From contig NZ_VWPH01000005.1 of assembly GCF_008630535.1 (NCBI RefSeq), forward strand, positions 310,001-374,000: 64,000 nt of DNA. Direction: 5' to 3'. The position numbers and the translations under genes were made by a program. Below, one piece after another: positions 18,008 to 26,374 of this stretch. The notes under the pieces were generated by a model. That model had not been told where the DNA came from, searched no databases, and saw only the letters and a list, made by a program, of their open reading frames with translations. Within the stretch, counting starts at the first letter, position 1. Every line of letters begins with the position of its first letter. This DNA comes from Saccharopolyspora hirsuta (GTDB lineage Bacteria > Actinomycetota > Actinomycetes > Mycobacteriales > Pseudonocardiaceae).

Positions 18008-18044
18008 GGCGGGCCCGCACTCCGATCCCGGAGGCGGGCCCGCC
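18008..18044. terminator. Bidirectional terminator hairpin
   Basis: GGCGGGCCCGC (18008-18018) pairs with GCGGGCCCGCC (18034-18044). It lies between the convergent LPMO gene (ends 17987) and the DUF2071 gene that closes the type III PKS operon (ends 18050). Confidence 0.65.
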
Positions 18045-18049
18045 GCCTG

Positions 18050-18757
18050 TCACAACCCGCTCGGCGCGCCGAACCGGGCGTCCACTCTGGACGCGGTGAG
18101 CGCCACCGGCCGGTCCGGGGTCGGCAGGCCGAGCGAGGCGATCAGCCCGAAGTCCGCGCAGGACAGCAGTTCCGCGCTGTGCAGGGCCCACGGTTCGTGC
18201 TCGGCCGGGGTGTGCAGCGGATGCCCGTGCCAGGTGGAGAACATCCGCCAGCGCGCGGTGGCGAACCGGGCGGCCTCGTCCGCGGCGATGCGCGGTCCGC
18301 GCCGCACCTGCAGTTCCAGCCCCACGTCGCCGCGTTCCACGCGGTAGTCGATCCTCCTGCCGCTGCACGTGCGTTCCACGCGGGCGAACCGGTACGGCAG
18401 ACCGGCCGCGGCGCGCGCGGCCCGCACGAAGGTGCGGTTCGACGCCTCCATGCTCAGGAACACCAGCCCCCGGCGACCGCGCTCGTCGACGGCGTAGGTG
18501 CGGACGTTGACCTCGGCGAAGTCGCGGAACTCGTGCGGTGTCGGCACGCCGAGCACCGAGGTGACGGTCATCCGCAGGCCGATCAGGCCGATCCAGGCGG
18601 AACCGGCGAACACGTCGGGGCTCGTGCCGCGCGGCAGGACCGGTCGCAGCAGCGCCGGGTCGCACGGCCAGTGGGCGAACACCACGTCGCGCCAGATCTG
18701 GTCGGTCAGCGACCAGCGGATGCGGTGCGGGGCGGTGAGCGTCAGCGGTTCGGTCAT
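18050..18757 (-). CDS. DUF2071 (YqjF-like) protein in type III PKS operon
   Basis: 235 residues of the DUF2071/YqjF family. Typical stretches are VVFAHWPCDPALLRPVLP near residue 26, the SAWIGLIGLRM region near 53, and RTYAVDERGRRGLVFLSMEA near 86. The fold is related to acetoacetate decarboxylase, so a decarboxylase or ligand-binding role is possible but unproven. The ATG at 18757 overlaps the PKS stop (ATGA), so translation is coupled. Being last in the operon, it may process the polyketide. The longer frame upstream is only overlap with the PKS gene. Confidence 0.82.
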   Translation of the reverse strand: MTEPLTLTAPHRIRWSLTDQIWRDVVFAHWPCDPALLRPVLPRGTSPDVFAGSAWIGLIGLRMTVTSVLGVPTPHEFRDFAEVNVRTYAVDERGRRGLVFLSMEASNRTFVRAARAAAGLPYRFARVERTCSGRRIDYRVERGDVGLELQVRRGPRIAADEAARFATARWRMFSTWHGHPLHTPAEHEPWALHSAELLSCADFGLIASLGLPTPDRPVALTASRVDARFGAPSGL

Positions 18758-19791
18758 CCGGTCACCCTCAGCAACGCGGCGTAGAGCGTCAATCCCGGCC
18801 CGAAAGCCAGTGCCACCACGTGACTTCCGGGTCGCATACCGCTGGTGGTCAACTCGTGGAGGACGAGCAGCAGCGTCGCCGAGGAGCAGTTCCCGTGCTC
18901 CGCCAGGACGTTCCGCGATTCCCGCAGCGCTTTCGCGGGCAGGCCCAAGGTCTCCTCCACGGTGTCGAGGATGCGCGGTCCGCCGGGGTGCACGGCCCAG
19001 CCGGTGACGTCGGCCAGGTCGAGCCCGTTGCGGTCGAGCAGGTCGCCGACCACCGGGCCGAGGTGGCGGGCCAGCACGTCGGGCACCTGCGGCGACAGGC
19101 CCATCCGGAAGCCGAGATCGGTGATGTCCCAGGTCATGTGGTCGAGCCCGCTGGTGTCGGTGAACGCCACCAGGTCGGTCACCGCGAGCCCGGCCGCGCG
19201 CGGGTGCACGACCACCGCCACCGCCGCGTCGCCGAACAGCGCGTGCGAGACGATCTGCTGCGGGTCGGCGGTGGGCGGCTGGATGTGCAGCGAGGTCAGC
19301 TCCAGGCACAGCAGGACGGCGGGCTGACCTCGCGCGGCGACGAAGTCGACCACGCCGCCGAGCGCCGGGAGGGCCGCGTAGCAGCCCATGTGCCCGACGA
19401 ACAGCCGCCGCAGGTCCGGGCGCAGGCCCAGCGATCCGGCGAGCTTGATGTCCAGGCCCGGCGTGCCGTAGCCGGTGCAGGAGGCGACGGTGAGCAGGCC
19501 GATCTCCTGCGGGTCGAGTCCCGCCGCGGACAACGCGGTGCGCACCGCGCGGTGCCCCAGGGGCGGCGCCTGTTCGTCGAAGCGGCGCATCCGGGCTGCT
19601 GTCGACCACCCGGAGAGGTCTTCCTCGACCGGGTTGGCCACGGTGTGCCTGCGGTGCACCCCGACCGCCGAGAACAGCCGCCGCGCCAAGGCGCTGTCGC
19701 CGAAGTGCGCGGCGAAGAAGCCGTGCCACAGCTCGGTCTGCTCGGCGGTGTCCGGCAGCGCCGAGCCGAACCCGGTGATCGCCGGGGTCAC
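18754..19791 (-). CDS. Type III polyketide synthase
   Basis: 345-residue chalcone/stilbene synthase-superfamily enzyme. The catalytic triad is visible: Cys137 in FVGHMGCYA, His268 in GWAVHPGGPR, Asn301 in EHGNCSSA. It loads a CoA starter, extends it with malonyl-CoA and cyclises the chain to a pyrone, resorcinol or naphthalene. The GTG at 19791 overlaps the upstream stop (GTGA) and begins right at the first conserved strand (TPAITGFGSALP). The operon has an acyl-CoA dehydrogenase and methyltransferase before it and a DUF2071 gene after it. Starter and product cannot be predicted from this reading. Confidence 0.92.
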   Translation of the reverse strand: MTPAITGFGSALPDTAEQTELWHGFFAAHFGDSALARRLFSAVGVHRRHTVANPVEEDLSGWSTAARMRRFDEQAPPLGHRAVRTALSAAGLDPQEIGLLTVASCTGYGTPGLDIKLAGSLGLRPDLRRLFVGHMGCYAALPALGGVVDFVAARGQPAVLLCLELTSLHIQPPTADPQQIVSHALFGDAAVAVVVHPRAAGLAVTDLVAFTDTSGLDHMTWDITDLGFRMGLSPQVPDVLARHLGPVVGDLLDRNGLDLADVTGWAVHPGGPRILDTVEETLGLPAKALRESRNVLAEHGNCSSATLLLVLHELTTSGMRPGSHVVALAFGPGLTLYAALLRVTG

Positions 19792-20966
19792 CAGCGCGGT
19801 GCTTCGGTGTCGCGGTCGGGATCGCCGCCGAGCGCGGCGACGCCGAGCCAGTCGGCGCAGACGTCGGAGGTCGCCGGTTGCAGCGCGCCGCAGCGGGCGT
19901 CGCGGTAGATGCGCTCCAGCGGGTGCCCGCGCCTGGTGGCCGAGGTGCCCGCCGCTTCCAGCACCGAGGAGGCCACCTGCGCGGCGGTGTCGCCCGCGAC
20001 CAGCTTCGCCCGCCACACCCAGCGGTTCGTCTCCGGCTCGCCGGGCTGCTGCGCCACGCGTCGCGCGGCCTCCTGCACGACCGCTTCGGCCGCCGCAACC
20101 GCGGCATCAGCGCGCCCCATCCGGTTGCGCACCGCCGGAAGGCCGTGCAGCCCGCGCTCGCGCAGGTGCGCGCTGCCCACGCGCAAGGCCGAGCGGGCGA
20201 CTCCGACGTACACCGCGGCGTAGGAGGCGACCAGCCACTGCGGCATCACCTGCGCGACCAGCAACGTCAGGCCTTCCAAGCCGCCGAGCAGCGCGTCCGG
20301 GCCGACGGCGACGTCGAAGTGCACGTCGTGGCTGCCGGTGGCGCGCATGCCCAGCGAATCCCAGGTCGGTTCGACCTGGACGCCCTCCCCGGCCGGGACC
20401 AGGAAGTACGACACCTTGGGTTCGGTGCCGTCGACGTCCTTGGCGGTGACCAGGTAGGCGTCGGCGTGCCCCGCGCCGGAGACGAACGCCTTGCGGCCGG
20501 TGATGCGGAACCCGCGGTCCCCTCGCCGGTACCCGGTGGTGGTGCGCGACAGCCGCGATCCGCTGCCGCGCTCGCTCATCGCCACCGCGTACAGCGCCCC
20601 GTCGGCGGCGTCGGACAGCAGCCGGTCGCGCGCGTCGAAGCAGCTCTCCGGCGCACCGAGCTGTTGGAGCAGGTCGTCCGGCGTGTGCGCGAGGGCACCG
20701 GTCACCGAGGCGTGCATGTTGAAGATCAGCGCGGTGGCCCCGGCTCCGGTGGCGAGCTCGGACGCCACGGCGGCGTAGTCGGCGAACGAAGCGCCGAATC
20801 CGCCCAGCTCCCGGGGGACCATGAGTCCCAACAGCCCGCGGTCGCGCAGGTCGGCGAAGTCCTCGGCGGGGAAGGTGCCCCCGGCGTCGTAGTGCTCGGC
20901 GCGCGCGGCGATGCGCGGCACGAGATCGCGCACCACCTCCTGCGCGGACGCAGCTGGCAGCGACAC
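19788..20966 (-). CDS. Acyl-CoA dehydrogenase family protein
   Basis: 392-residue flavoprotein with the acyl-CoA dehydrogenase layout. The N-terminal helical domain contains RGLLGLMVPRELGGFG near residue 47. The middle strands hold YAVAMSERGSGSRLSRTTTG near 127 (the FAD-contacting family motif in variant form) and GRKAFVSGAGHADAY near 155. The C-terminal helical bundle ends GHPLERIYRDARCGALQPATSD, typical of the HsaA/DszC-like and ACAD groups. It may dehydrogenate the starter acyl-CoA, or act as a flavin monooxygenase on the phenolic product. The MT gene lies seven bases upstream. Confidence 0.85.
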   Translation of the reverse strand: MSLPAASAQEVVRDLVPRIAARAEHYDAGGTFPAEDFADLRDRGLLGLMVPRELGGFGASFADYAAVASELATGAGATALIFNMHASVTGALAHTPDDLLQQLGAPESCFDARDRLLSDAADGALYAVAMSERGSGSRLSRTTTGYRRGDRGFRITGRKAFVSGAGHADAYLVTAKDVDGTEPKVSYFLVPAGEGVQVEPTWDSLGMRATGSHDVHFDVAVGPDALLGGLEGLTLLVAQVMPQWLVASYAAVYVGVARSALRVGSAHLRERGLHGLPAVRNRMGRADAAVAAAEAVVQEAARRVAQQPGEPETNRWVWRAKLVAGDTAAQVASSVLEAAGTSATRRGHPLERIYRDARCGALQPATSDVCADWLGVAALGGDPDRDTEAPRW

Positions 20967-20972
20967 CGGCGT

Positions 20973-21692
20973 TCACCCCTTCTTCCACCCGATGGCCTGG
21001 AACAGCACGGCGGTGGCGCGCATCGGAACCATGCGAACGGCACTGCGCCGTCCGGCGGACCACGCCACCAGGTCCCGCAGCGACGGCCGCAGCCCCCGCA
21101 AGGCCAGTTCGACGCCGTGCCGGGCCGCTTCGCCTGCAAGCACACCGCGGTCGACCAGCAGCGCGGGGTCGTGCACGCCGCGCGGCGCGATACCGGGCAG
21201 CCGTTCGGCGACGTCGATGGCCAGCACCCGGCACAGGGCGGTCGCGGCCAGCGTGTCCAGCACCAGCAGACCGCCGGGCCGCAGGATCCGGCAGGCTTCG
21301 GCGACCGCGGCGCGCAAGTCCGCCACGTGCTCCAGGATCTGCCCCGCCACAACGCAATCCGCGCTGGCCGCCGCGAGCGGAACTGCCTGCACGTCGCCGA
21401 CCAGCGGCTGCACGCCGTGCTCGGTGGCCTGCCGCAACGCGCTCGGCGACCGGTCCACGCCGATGTGCCGGTAGCCCTTGTCCGCCACGTGCGGCGCCAG
21501 CAGCCCGGCCCCGCACCCCAGGTCGACCAGGACCGCGCCCGTCCGCGGTGCGGTGGGCACGAGTGCTGCGCGGGCGGCGGCGAGCCAGTGCAGCATCGCG
21601 AACACGCCCCGCGGTTGCCACCACTGATCGGCGCAGGTCTCGTAGAGCTGCGGGTCGTTGCGCAGCGCGGTCCGCGTGCCGCCGCGTGCCAT
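20973..21692 (-). CDS. Class I SAM-dependent methyltransferase (UbiG/UbiE-like)
   Basis: 239 residues. Motif I is VLVDLGCGAGLLAPHVA near residue 49, followed by GVDRSPSAL, a VVAGQILEHVADL motif near 110 and CRILRPGGLLVLDT near 130. The C-terminal part (RGVHDPALLVD, LALRGLRPSLRDLV) resembles UbiG-type O-methyltransferases of quinone synthesis. It is first in the PKS operon, so it most likely methylates a phenol or quinol made by the type III PKS. ATG 21692 is only 27 bases from the divergent UbiA start, so the two promoters must overlap. Confidence 0.85.
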   Translation of the reverse strand: MARGGTRTALRNDPQLYETCADQWWQPRGVFAMLHWLAAARAALVPTAPRTGAVLVDLGCGAGLLAPHVADKGYRHIGVDRSPSALRQATEHGVQPLVGDVQAVPLAAASADCVVAGQILEHVADLRAAVAEACRILRPGGLLVLDTLAATALCRVLAIDVAERLPGIAPRGVHDPALLVDRGVLAGEAARHGVELALRGLRPSLRDLVAWSAGRRSAVRMVPMRATAVLFQAIGWKKG

Positions 21693-21719
21693 GCGCTCCA
21701 GGCTGGCACACTCGGCCGG

Positions 21720-22535
21720 GTGCGGCACTTCGCAACCGCGTCCGCGCTGCTCCGCGCCGCGCACCCGATCCCCGCGCTGGCGGTCACCGCGATGACCGCC
21801 GGACTGGCCGCGGCGGTGGGCGGCGGAGCGCTCGCGGTGCTGGGCGTGGTCGCCGCGGTGCTGCCCGGGCAGCTGTCCGTCGGCTGGCTCAACGATCTCG
21901 TCGACGCCGATCGCGACGCGCAGGTGGGCCGCACTGGCAAACCGGTGGCGGCCGGTGCGGTGTCCCGGCGGGCGGTGCTGGTCGCGGTCGTCGTCTCGGC
22001 ACCGGTCGCAGTGCTGCTGTCGCTCCCGTTCGGCATCGCGGCGACGGCGGCGCACCTGGTCGCGCTGGGGTCGGCCTGGGCGTACGACCTCGGGCTGAAG
22101 TCGACGGCGTTCTCGGTGCTGCCCTACGCCGTCTCCTTCGGACTGCTGCCCGTGTTCGTGACGCTCGGAAACGCCGCTGGGCCGCCGTCGTGGCTGGTGC
22201 TGGCCGCAGCGCTGCTGGGCTCGGCAGCGCACTTCGTGAACGTGCTGCCGGACATCGCCGACGACGACGCCACCGGCGTGCGCGGTCTGCCGCACCGGCT
22301 GGGCGCGGTGAGAAGCACTGCGGTCGCGTCGGTTCTGGTCCTGGCCACCGCCGCGCTGCTCGTGCTCGGTCCGGTCGGTGTCTCCCCCGCCGGGCTGCTG
22401 CTGCTCGCGCTGGCGGTGGTGCTGCTCGGCGCCGGGCTCGTGCTGGGCCGCCGTCCCGGGTCCCGCGCCGCTTTCCACGCCGTGATCCTGGTCGCGCTGC
22501 TCGACGTCGTCGTCCTGCTGGGCAACGGCGTCTGA
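21720..22535 (+). CDS. UbiA family prenyltransferase
   Basis: 271-residue integral membrane protein with about eight or nine hydrophobic segments. The first Asp-rich motif NDLVDADRDAQVGRTGKP (near residue 58) and the second DIADDDATG (near 180) bind Mg-prenyl diphosphate, as in UbiA/MenA enzymes. It would transfer an isoprenoid chain to an aromatic acceptor. Divergent from, and tightly spaced with, the type III PKS operon, so the acceptor may be the PKS product, giving a meroterpenoid or prenylated quinone. GTG 21720 is the best start; it ends four bases from the convergent sortase. Confidence 0.87.
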   Translation: MRHFATASALLRAAHPIPALAVTAMTAGLAAAVGGGALAVLGVVAAVLPGQLSVGWLNDLVDADRDAQVGRTGKPVAAGAVSRRAVLVAVVVSAPVAVLLSLPFGIAATAAHLVALGSAWAYDLGLKSTAFSVLPYAVSFGLLPVFVTLGNAAGPPSWLVLAAALLGSAAHFVNVLPDIADDDATGVRGLPHRLGAVRSTAVASVLVLATAALLVLGPVGVSPAGLLLLALAVVLLGAGLVLGRRPGSRAAFHAVILVALLDVVVLLGNGV

Positions 22536-22538
22536 GCA

Positions 22539-23174
22539 CTATCCACTCGGGACGGTTCCGGTGAAGGTGGCGAAGGCGATGATGTTGTCCCGGTAGCTGC
22601 GCGCGGTGCCGTCGAAGGCCCCACCGCAGGTGATCAGCCGCAGCTGCGGATCGGCGGTGTCGCCGTAGACCTCGTCGGCCGGGAAGCCGCTCTTGGGCTC
22701 CTGCGCCATGCGGTGCACCACGAACCGGGCGACCTGCCCGTCCTGGCGACCGATCCGGATCTCGTCCCCGGGCTGCAACTCCCGCAACCGCGCGAAGACG
22801 CCGTCCTGGCCGTCGCCGTTGACGTGCCCGAGCACCACTGCTGGCCCGACCGCGCCGGGTGTCGGGCTGTACCGGTACCAACCGGCCTGCATCGGTTCGT
22901 GCACCGACGGGAGCTCGACCGTCCGATCGGGGTTGAGCCCCAGCGGGACCAGCGAGGACCGCGCGTCGATCCGGGGAACCTCGATCCACGTCGGGGGCGA
23001 GGGCGCCAGCGCGGTCGCGGCCTGCACCTGCTGTGGCGCGGTGGTGGTGCCGAGGTCCAGGGGCTGGTCGGCCGCCGAACATCCCGACAGCACCAAGGAG
23101 AGCGCGGCGGCCACGAGGACCGGGGCGGTCGCGCGACCGCCCCGGTGCCCCCGTGCGCGGGAAGGCACGTCCAT
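22539..23174 (-). CDS. Class F sortase with lipoprotein signal
   Basis: 211 residues from the ATG at 23174. The sortase fold carries His117 (VVLGHVNG), the catalytic Cys183 (LRLITCGG) and Arg195 (ARSYRDN), the sortase triad. The N terminus has a lipobox, L-S-G-C at 29-32 after ALSLV, so it looks lipid-anchored instead of held by a TM helix. Class F sortases are common in actinomycetes but their job is little known. The gene starts 10 bases after the stop of a small protein with a sorting-like C terminus, its probable substrate. Confidence 0.87.
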   Translation of the reverse strand: MDVPSRARGHRGGRATAPVLVAAALSLVLSGCSAADQPLDLGTTTAPQQVQAATALAPSPPTWIEVPRIDARSSLVPLGLNPDRTVELPSVHEPMQAGWYRYSPTPGAVGPAVVLGHVNGDGQDGVFARLRELQPGDEIRIGRQDGQVARFVVHRMAQEPKSGFPADEVYGDTADPQLRLITCGGAFDGTARSYRDNIIAFATFTGTVPSG

Positions 23175-23184
23175 CTCGGACGCC

Positions 23185-23493
23185 TCAGTTCGCGCCCGCA
23201 CGCCGACGGCGCAGCACGACCGCAGCGCCACCGCCCAGGGCCGCGACCGCGGCCGCGCCGCCGAACGCGGCCGGGCCGAAGGATTCCTCCGGTCCACCAC
23301 CGGTTTCCGGGGTGCCGACCGGCCGCTGCGAGACCTGCCCGCGACCGTCCGCCTTCTCCGGCTCCGCCGCGGGCTTGCTCTCCTGCGGCGCCGGGACGGC
23401 GTTGGGCTCGTCCGCCCAGCTGACCGCCGCGGTCAGCGGCAGCGCCGCGGCTCCGAGCAGGGCGGCAGCCGCGAAGGTACGACCAAGCTTCAT
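23185..23493 (-). CDS. Small surface protein, candidate sortase substrate
   Basis: 102 residues. A signal peptide (MKLGRTFAAAALLGAAALPL, cleavage near SWA) leads into a Pro/Glu-rich linker. The C terminus looks like a cell-wall sorting signal: TPETG at 61-65, a glycine/alanine-rich hydrophobic stretch at about 74-94, then RRRR at 95-98. The motif is not canonical LPXTG. It is upstream of, and co-directional with, the class F sortase, ten bases apart. With only about 30 mature residues before TPETG it may be a small coat or anchor peptide. Confidence 0.75.
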   Translation of the reverse strand: MKLGRTFAAAALLGAAALPLTAAVSWADEPNAVPAPQESKPAAEPEKADGRGQVSQRPVGTPETGGGPEESFGPAAFGGAAAVAALGGGAAVVLRRRRAGAN

Positions 23494-23560
23494 CTGCGTG
23501 CGTCCTCTCCGTTCGATCGGTCCGGGAGCTCCGGACACCGACCAGCTTGGGGCGCGCTTC

Positions 23561-23624
23561 TCAAGATCCGGTCTGCTCGACGTGAAGAACTTGTTCGGCT
23601 TCGCCGGATGTGAAGATCCTGTTC
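23561..23624. promoter_or_regulatory. Three direct repeats, candidate response-regulator sites
   Basis: TCAAGATCCGG (23561), TGAAGAACTTG (23583) and TGAAGATCCTG (23611) repeat in one orientation, 22 and 28 bases apart. The last two extend to GTGAAGANCYTGTTC. They lie between the sortase operon (start 23493) and the response regulator (23669). OmpR-type regulators bind direct repeats, so this is a likely autoregulatory or divergent control site. Confidence 0.5.
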
Positions 23625-23668
23625 AGGTGCGGCGTCCGGATCACCGCAGCGCACCGGCGGAAGCGATA

Positions 23669-24382
23669 ATGCGCCGCGTGAGCGCACACGTGCTGGTCGC
23701 CGAGGACGACCCCAAGCAGGCCGAACTCATCCGGAGATATCTGGAGCGCGACGACCACCGGGTGGTGGTGGTCGCCGACGGCCGGGCGGCGATCGACGAG
23801 GCGCGGCGGCGCAAACCGGACCTGGTCGTGCTCGACGTGATGATGCCCAAGGTGGACGGGCTGGACGTGTGCCGGATCCTGCGCGCCGAGTCGGACGTGC
23901 CGATCGTGCTGCTGACCGCGCGGACCACGGAGGACGACGTGCTGCTCGGCCTGGACCTCGGGGCCGACGACTACATCACCAAGCCCTACAGCCCGCGCCA
24001 GCTCGCCGCCCGCGTGCGCGCGATCCTGCGGCGGGTGCGGCGCGTGCAGGACCGCGGCCACCAGCCGCTGCGCGTCGGAGACCTGGTGGTCGACGAGCAG
24101 CGGCACGAGGTCACGCTGGGCGGCACCGCGCTCGACTGCACCCCCGCGGAGTTCCGGGTGCTGGCGGCGCTGGCCGCCGAACCCGGCCGGGCCTTCACCC
24201 GCGGTCAGCTGCTCAGCCAGGCCTTCGGGATGGACAAGTTCATCACCGAGTGCACCATCGACGTGCACGTGATGAACCTGCGCCGCAAGCTCGAACCGGA
24301 TCCCCGCCGACCGGTCCGGCTGCTCACCGTCTACGGCGTCGGGTACAAGTTGCGGGACTGCCCCGATGGCGCGTCGGCATAG
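23669..24382 (+). CDS. OmpR-family response regulator
   Basis: 237 residues. The receiver domain has acidic EDD at 12-14, phosphoacceptor Asp56 (VVLDVMMP) and Lys105 (DYITKPY). The C-terminal winged helix contains CTPAEFRVLAALA near 158, TRGQLL and the terminal VRLLTVYGVGYKL, all OmpR/PhoB signatures. It overlaps the histidine kinase start by 17 bases, so the two are coupled. ATG 23669 is used; a GTG at 23678 is possible. Direct repeats just upstream suggest autoregulation. Confidence 0.92.
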   Translation: MRRVSAHVLVAEDDPKQAELIRRYLERDDHRVVVVADGRAAIDEARRRKPDLVVLDVMMPKVDGLDVCRILRAESDVPIVLLTARTTEDDVLLGLDLGADDYITKPYSPRQLAARVRAILRRVRRVQDRGHQPLRVGDLVVDEQRHEVTLGGTALDCTPAEFRVLAALAAEPGRAFTRGQLLSQAFGMDKFITECTIDVHVMNLRRKLEPDPRRPVRLLTVYGVGYKLRDCPDGASA

Positions 24383-26237
24383 CCTGCTGGCCCGGCTGCT
24401 GGCCATGTCGGTGGTGGTGGCCGGGTGCTCGATCGGGGCGACCGCGTGGCTGGCCGCGCAGAGCACCAGCGGGGCGATCAACCAGGAGATCGGCGAGAGC
24501 CTGGCCACCGACGCCAAGATCTACGACGCGCTGCTCGGCTACGCCGCCGGTCACCCGCAGTGGTCCGGGGTGCAGGACGTGGTGGCCAAGCTGTCCGAGC
24601 GCACCGGTCGGCGCATCGCGCTGACCACCCCGGCGCGGGCGCCGATCGCCGATTCCGGGGACCCGCAGGACACCCCGCTGCCGCGGACGCCGTCGGCCGT
24701 GGTCGACCCGCTCGCCGTCGACCCGGTGCTCAAGCCCGGCGCCACGATCGACCCGCGGGCCGTCGGCCCCTACCAGCTGACCGCGGCCGAGCGCGCGAAG
24801 CTGGCCGCCGAAGCGCAACGCCAGCTCGGGTGCCTGCGGCGGACCGGCTCGGACGGCCGGATCGTCGAGCTGCCCAACGGGCGTTCAACGGTCGAGATCG
24901 TCGCCGCCGAACCGCAGCAGAAGCGGTCGCGGTCGGCGGACGCACCCGGTGAGCCGCCGAGAGCGGTGCCCGCCGAGGTCCCGGCACCGGAGTCGTCGGT
25001 TCCCGCGGCTCCGCCGCCGGATTCGTGCGCGGCTCCGACGACGACCACCGAAACCGAGCGCACCGCCAACGCCGAGCTGCTGGAGCTGGCCAACGCCTGC
25101 CTGGCCAGGCAGGGCGCGGACCCGCTGCCCGCCGACGCGGCCGAGACCACCTGGCCGGACGGGCTGCGCGCCGCACCGGAGGACCAGCGCTGCGTGGACG
25201 CCGCACGTCGGGAGCAGCTCGGCGCCCACGTCTCACCCGCGGCACAGCTGTTCATCACCAAGCCGGGCGGCGACCGGGCGGCCACCGATCTGTCCACTGT
25301 GGGCATCTCGCGGATCGCGTGGACGGCGCTGGTGGTGCTGGTGCTCACCGTCGGCCTGACCGCGCTGGCCGCCAGCCGCCTGGTCCGCCCGATCCACGCG
25401 ATCACCGCGGCGGCCCGGCGGATGGGCGGCGGCGACCGCTCCGCGCGGGTGCGCACCGGCGCGCGCGGCGAGATCGGCGAGCTCGCCGCGGCGTTCAACG
25501 CGATGTCCGAGCAGGTCGAGCGCACCGAGCAGCAGCGCAGGACGATGGTCAGCGACGTCGCGCACGAACTGCGCACCCCGCTGGTGAACGTGCGCGGCTG
25601 GCTGGAGGCGGCGCAGGACGGTGTGGCCACCCTGGACCAACCGCTGGTGGCCTCGCTGCTGGAGGAAACCCTGCTGCTGCAGCACCTCGTCGACGACCTG
25701 CAGGACCTCGCGCTCGCCGACGCGGGGAAGCTGCGCGTCTACCCCGAACCGGTGCACCTCGGCGCGCTCCTGGAGCACGTCGCCGCCGCGCACCGCGGTC
25801 GCGCCGAGGCGGGCGGCGTCGAGCTGATCGCCGCCGTCGAGGGCGATCCGGACCTGGCCGCCGATCCCACCCGGCTGCGCCAGGCGCTGGGCAACCTGGT
25901 GTCCAACGCGCTGCGCTACACGCCTGCGGGCGGGCGCGTCGAGCTGCGGGCGCGTCGGGTGGCCGACGAGGTGCTCATCGACGTCAGCGACACCGGGGTC
26001 GGCATCGACGCCGAAGCCTTGCCGCACGTCTTCGACCGCTTCTGGCGCGCGGAGAAGTCGCGCGGCAGGCACGGCGGCGGCAGCGGGCTGGGCCTGGCGA
26101 TCACGCACCACCTGGTGGACGTGCACGGCGGCAGCATCGAAGTGCGCAGCACCGTGGGAGTCGGCACGACGTTCACCATCCGCCTCCCCGCGATGAAGTC
26201 CACAGTGGACATCGCCGAGCGGAGCACCGACGACTAG
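24366..26237 (+). CDS. Sensor histidine kinase with large extracytoplasmic domain
   Basis: 623 residues. A first TM helix (about 8-30) and a second (about 317-338, WTALVVLVLTVGLTALAA) bound an outside domain of roughly 285 residues. That domain is Pro/Ala-rich and has four cysteines (LGC, DSC, NAC, QRC). HAMP follows (RPIHAITAAARRMGGGDRS), then the DHp with His400 in SDVAHELRTPL, N box LVSNALRYTP, G1 DTGVGID and G2 GSGLGLAI. It phosphorylates the upstream regulator. Stimulus unknown; the extra cysteines may form disulphides or sense redox. Confidence 0.92.
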   Translation: MARRHSLLARLLAMSVVVAGCSIGATAWLAAQSTSGAINQEIGESLATDAKIYDALLGYAAGHPQWSGVQDVVAKLSERTGRRIALTTPARAPIADSGDPQDTPLPRTPSAVVDPLAVDPVLKPGATIDPRAVGPYQLTAAERAKLAAEAQRQLGCLRRTGSDGRIVELPNGRSTVEIVAAEPQQKRSRSADAPGEPPRAVPAEVPAPESSVPAAPPPDSCAAPTTTTETERTANAELLELANACLARQGADPLPADAAETTWPDGLRAAPEDQRCVDAARREQLGAHVSPAAQLFITKPGGDRAATDLSTVGISRIAWTALVVLVLTVGLTALAASRLVRPIHAITAAARRMGGGDRSARVRTGARGEIGELAAAFNAMSEQVERTEQQRRTMVSDVAHELRTPLVNVRGWLEAAQDGVATLDQPLVASLLEETLLLQHLVDDLQDLALADAGKLRVYPEPVHLGALLEHVAAAHRGRAEAGGVELIAAVEGDPDLAADPTRLRQALGNLVSNALRYTPAGGRVELRARRVADEVLIDVSDTGVGIDAEALPHVFDRFWRAEKSRGRHGGGSGLGLAITHHLVDVHGGSIEVRSTVGVGTTFTIRLPAMKSTVDIAERSTDD

Positions 26238-26325
26238 GCCGAAAGGTGCACCCGCGGCCGCTTAGCACTTTTCGTCTACACCTGTACCAACTTTCCGCTG
26301 TCGCCGGGGCGAGCGACCCGACGTG

Positions 26326-26343
26326 AAATGGTTCACACCATTT
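26326..26343. promoter_or_regulatory. Inverted repeat upstream of intradiol dioxygenase gene
   Basis: AAATGGT and ACCATTT flank TCAC, an 18-bp operator-like dyad in a locally AT-rich stretch 31 bases before the ATG at 26375. No regulator gene is adjacent other than the upstream two-component system. Confidence 0.45.
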
Positions 26344-26374
26344 TCGTGCATTTCCCCCGAAAGGCGGCTCGCTC

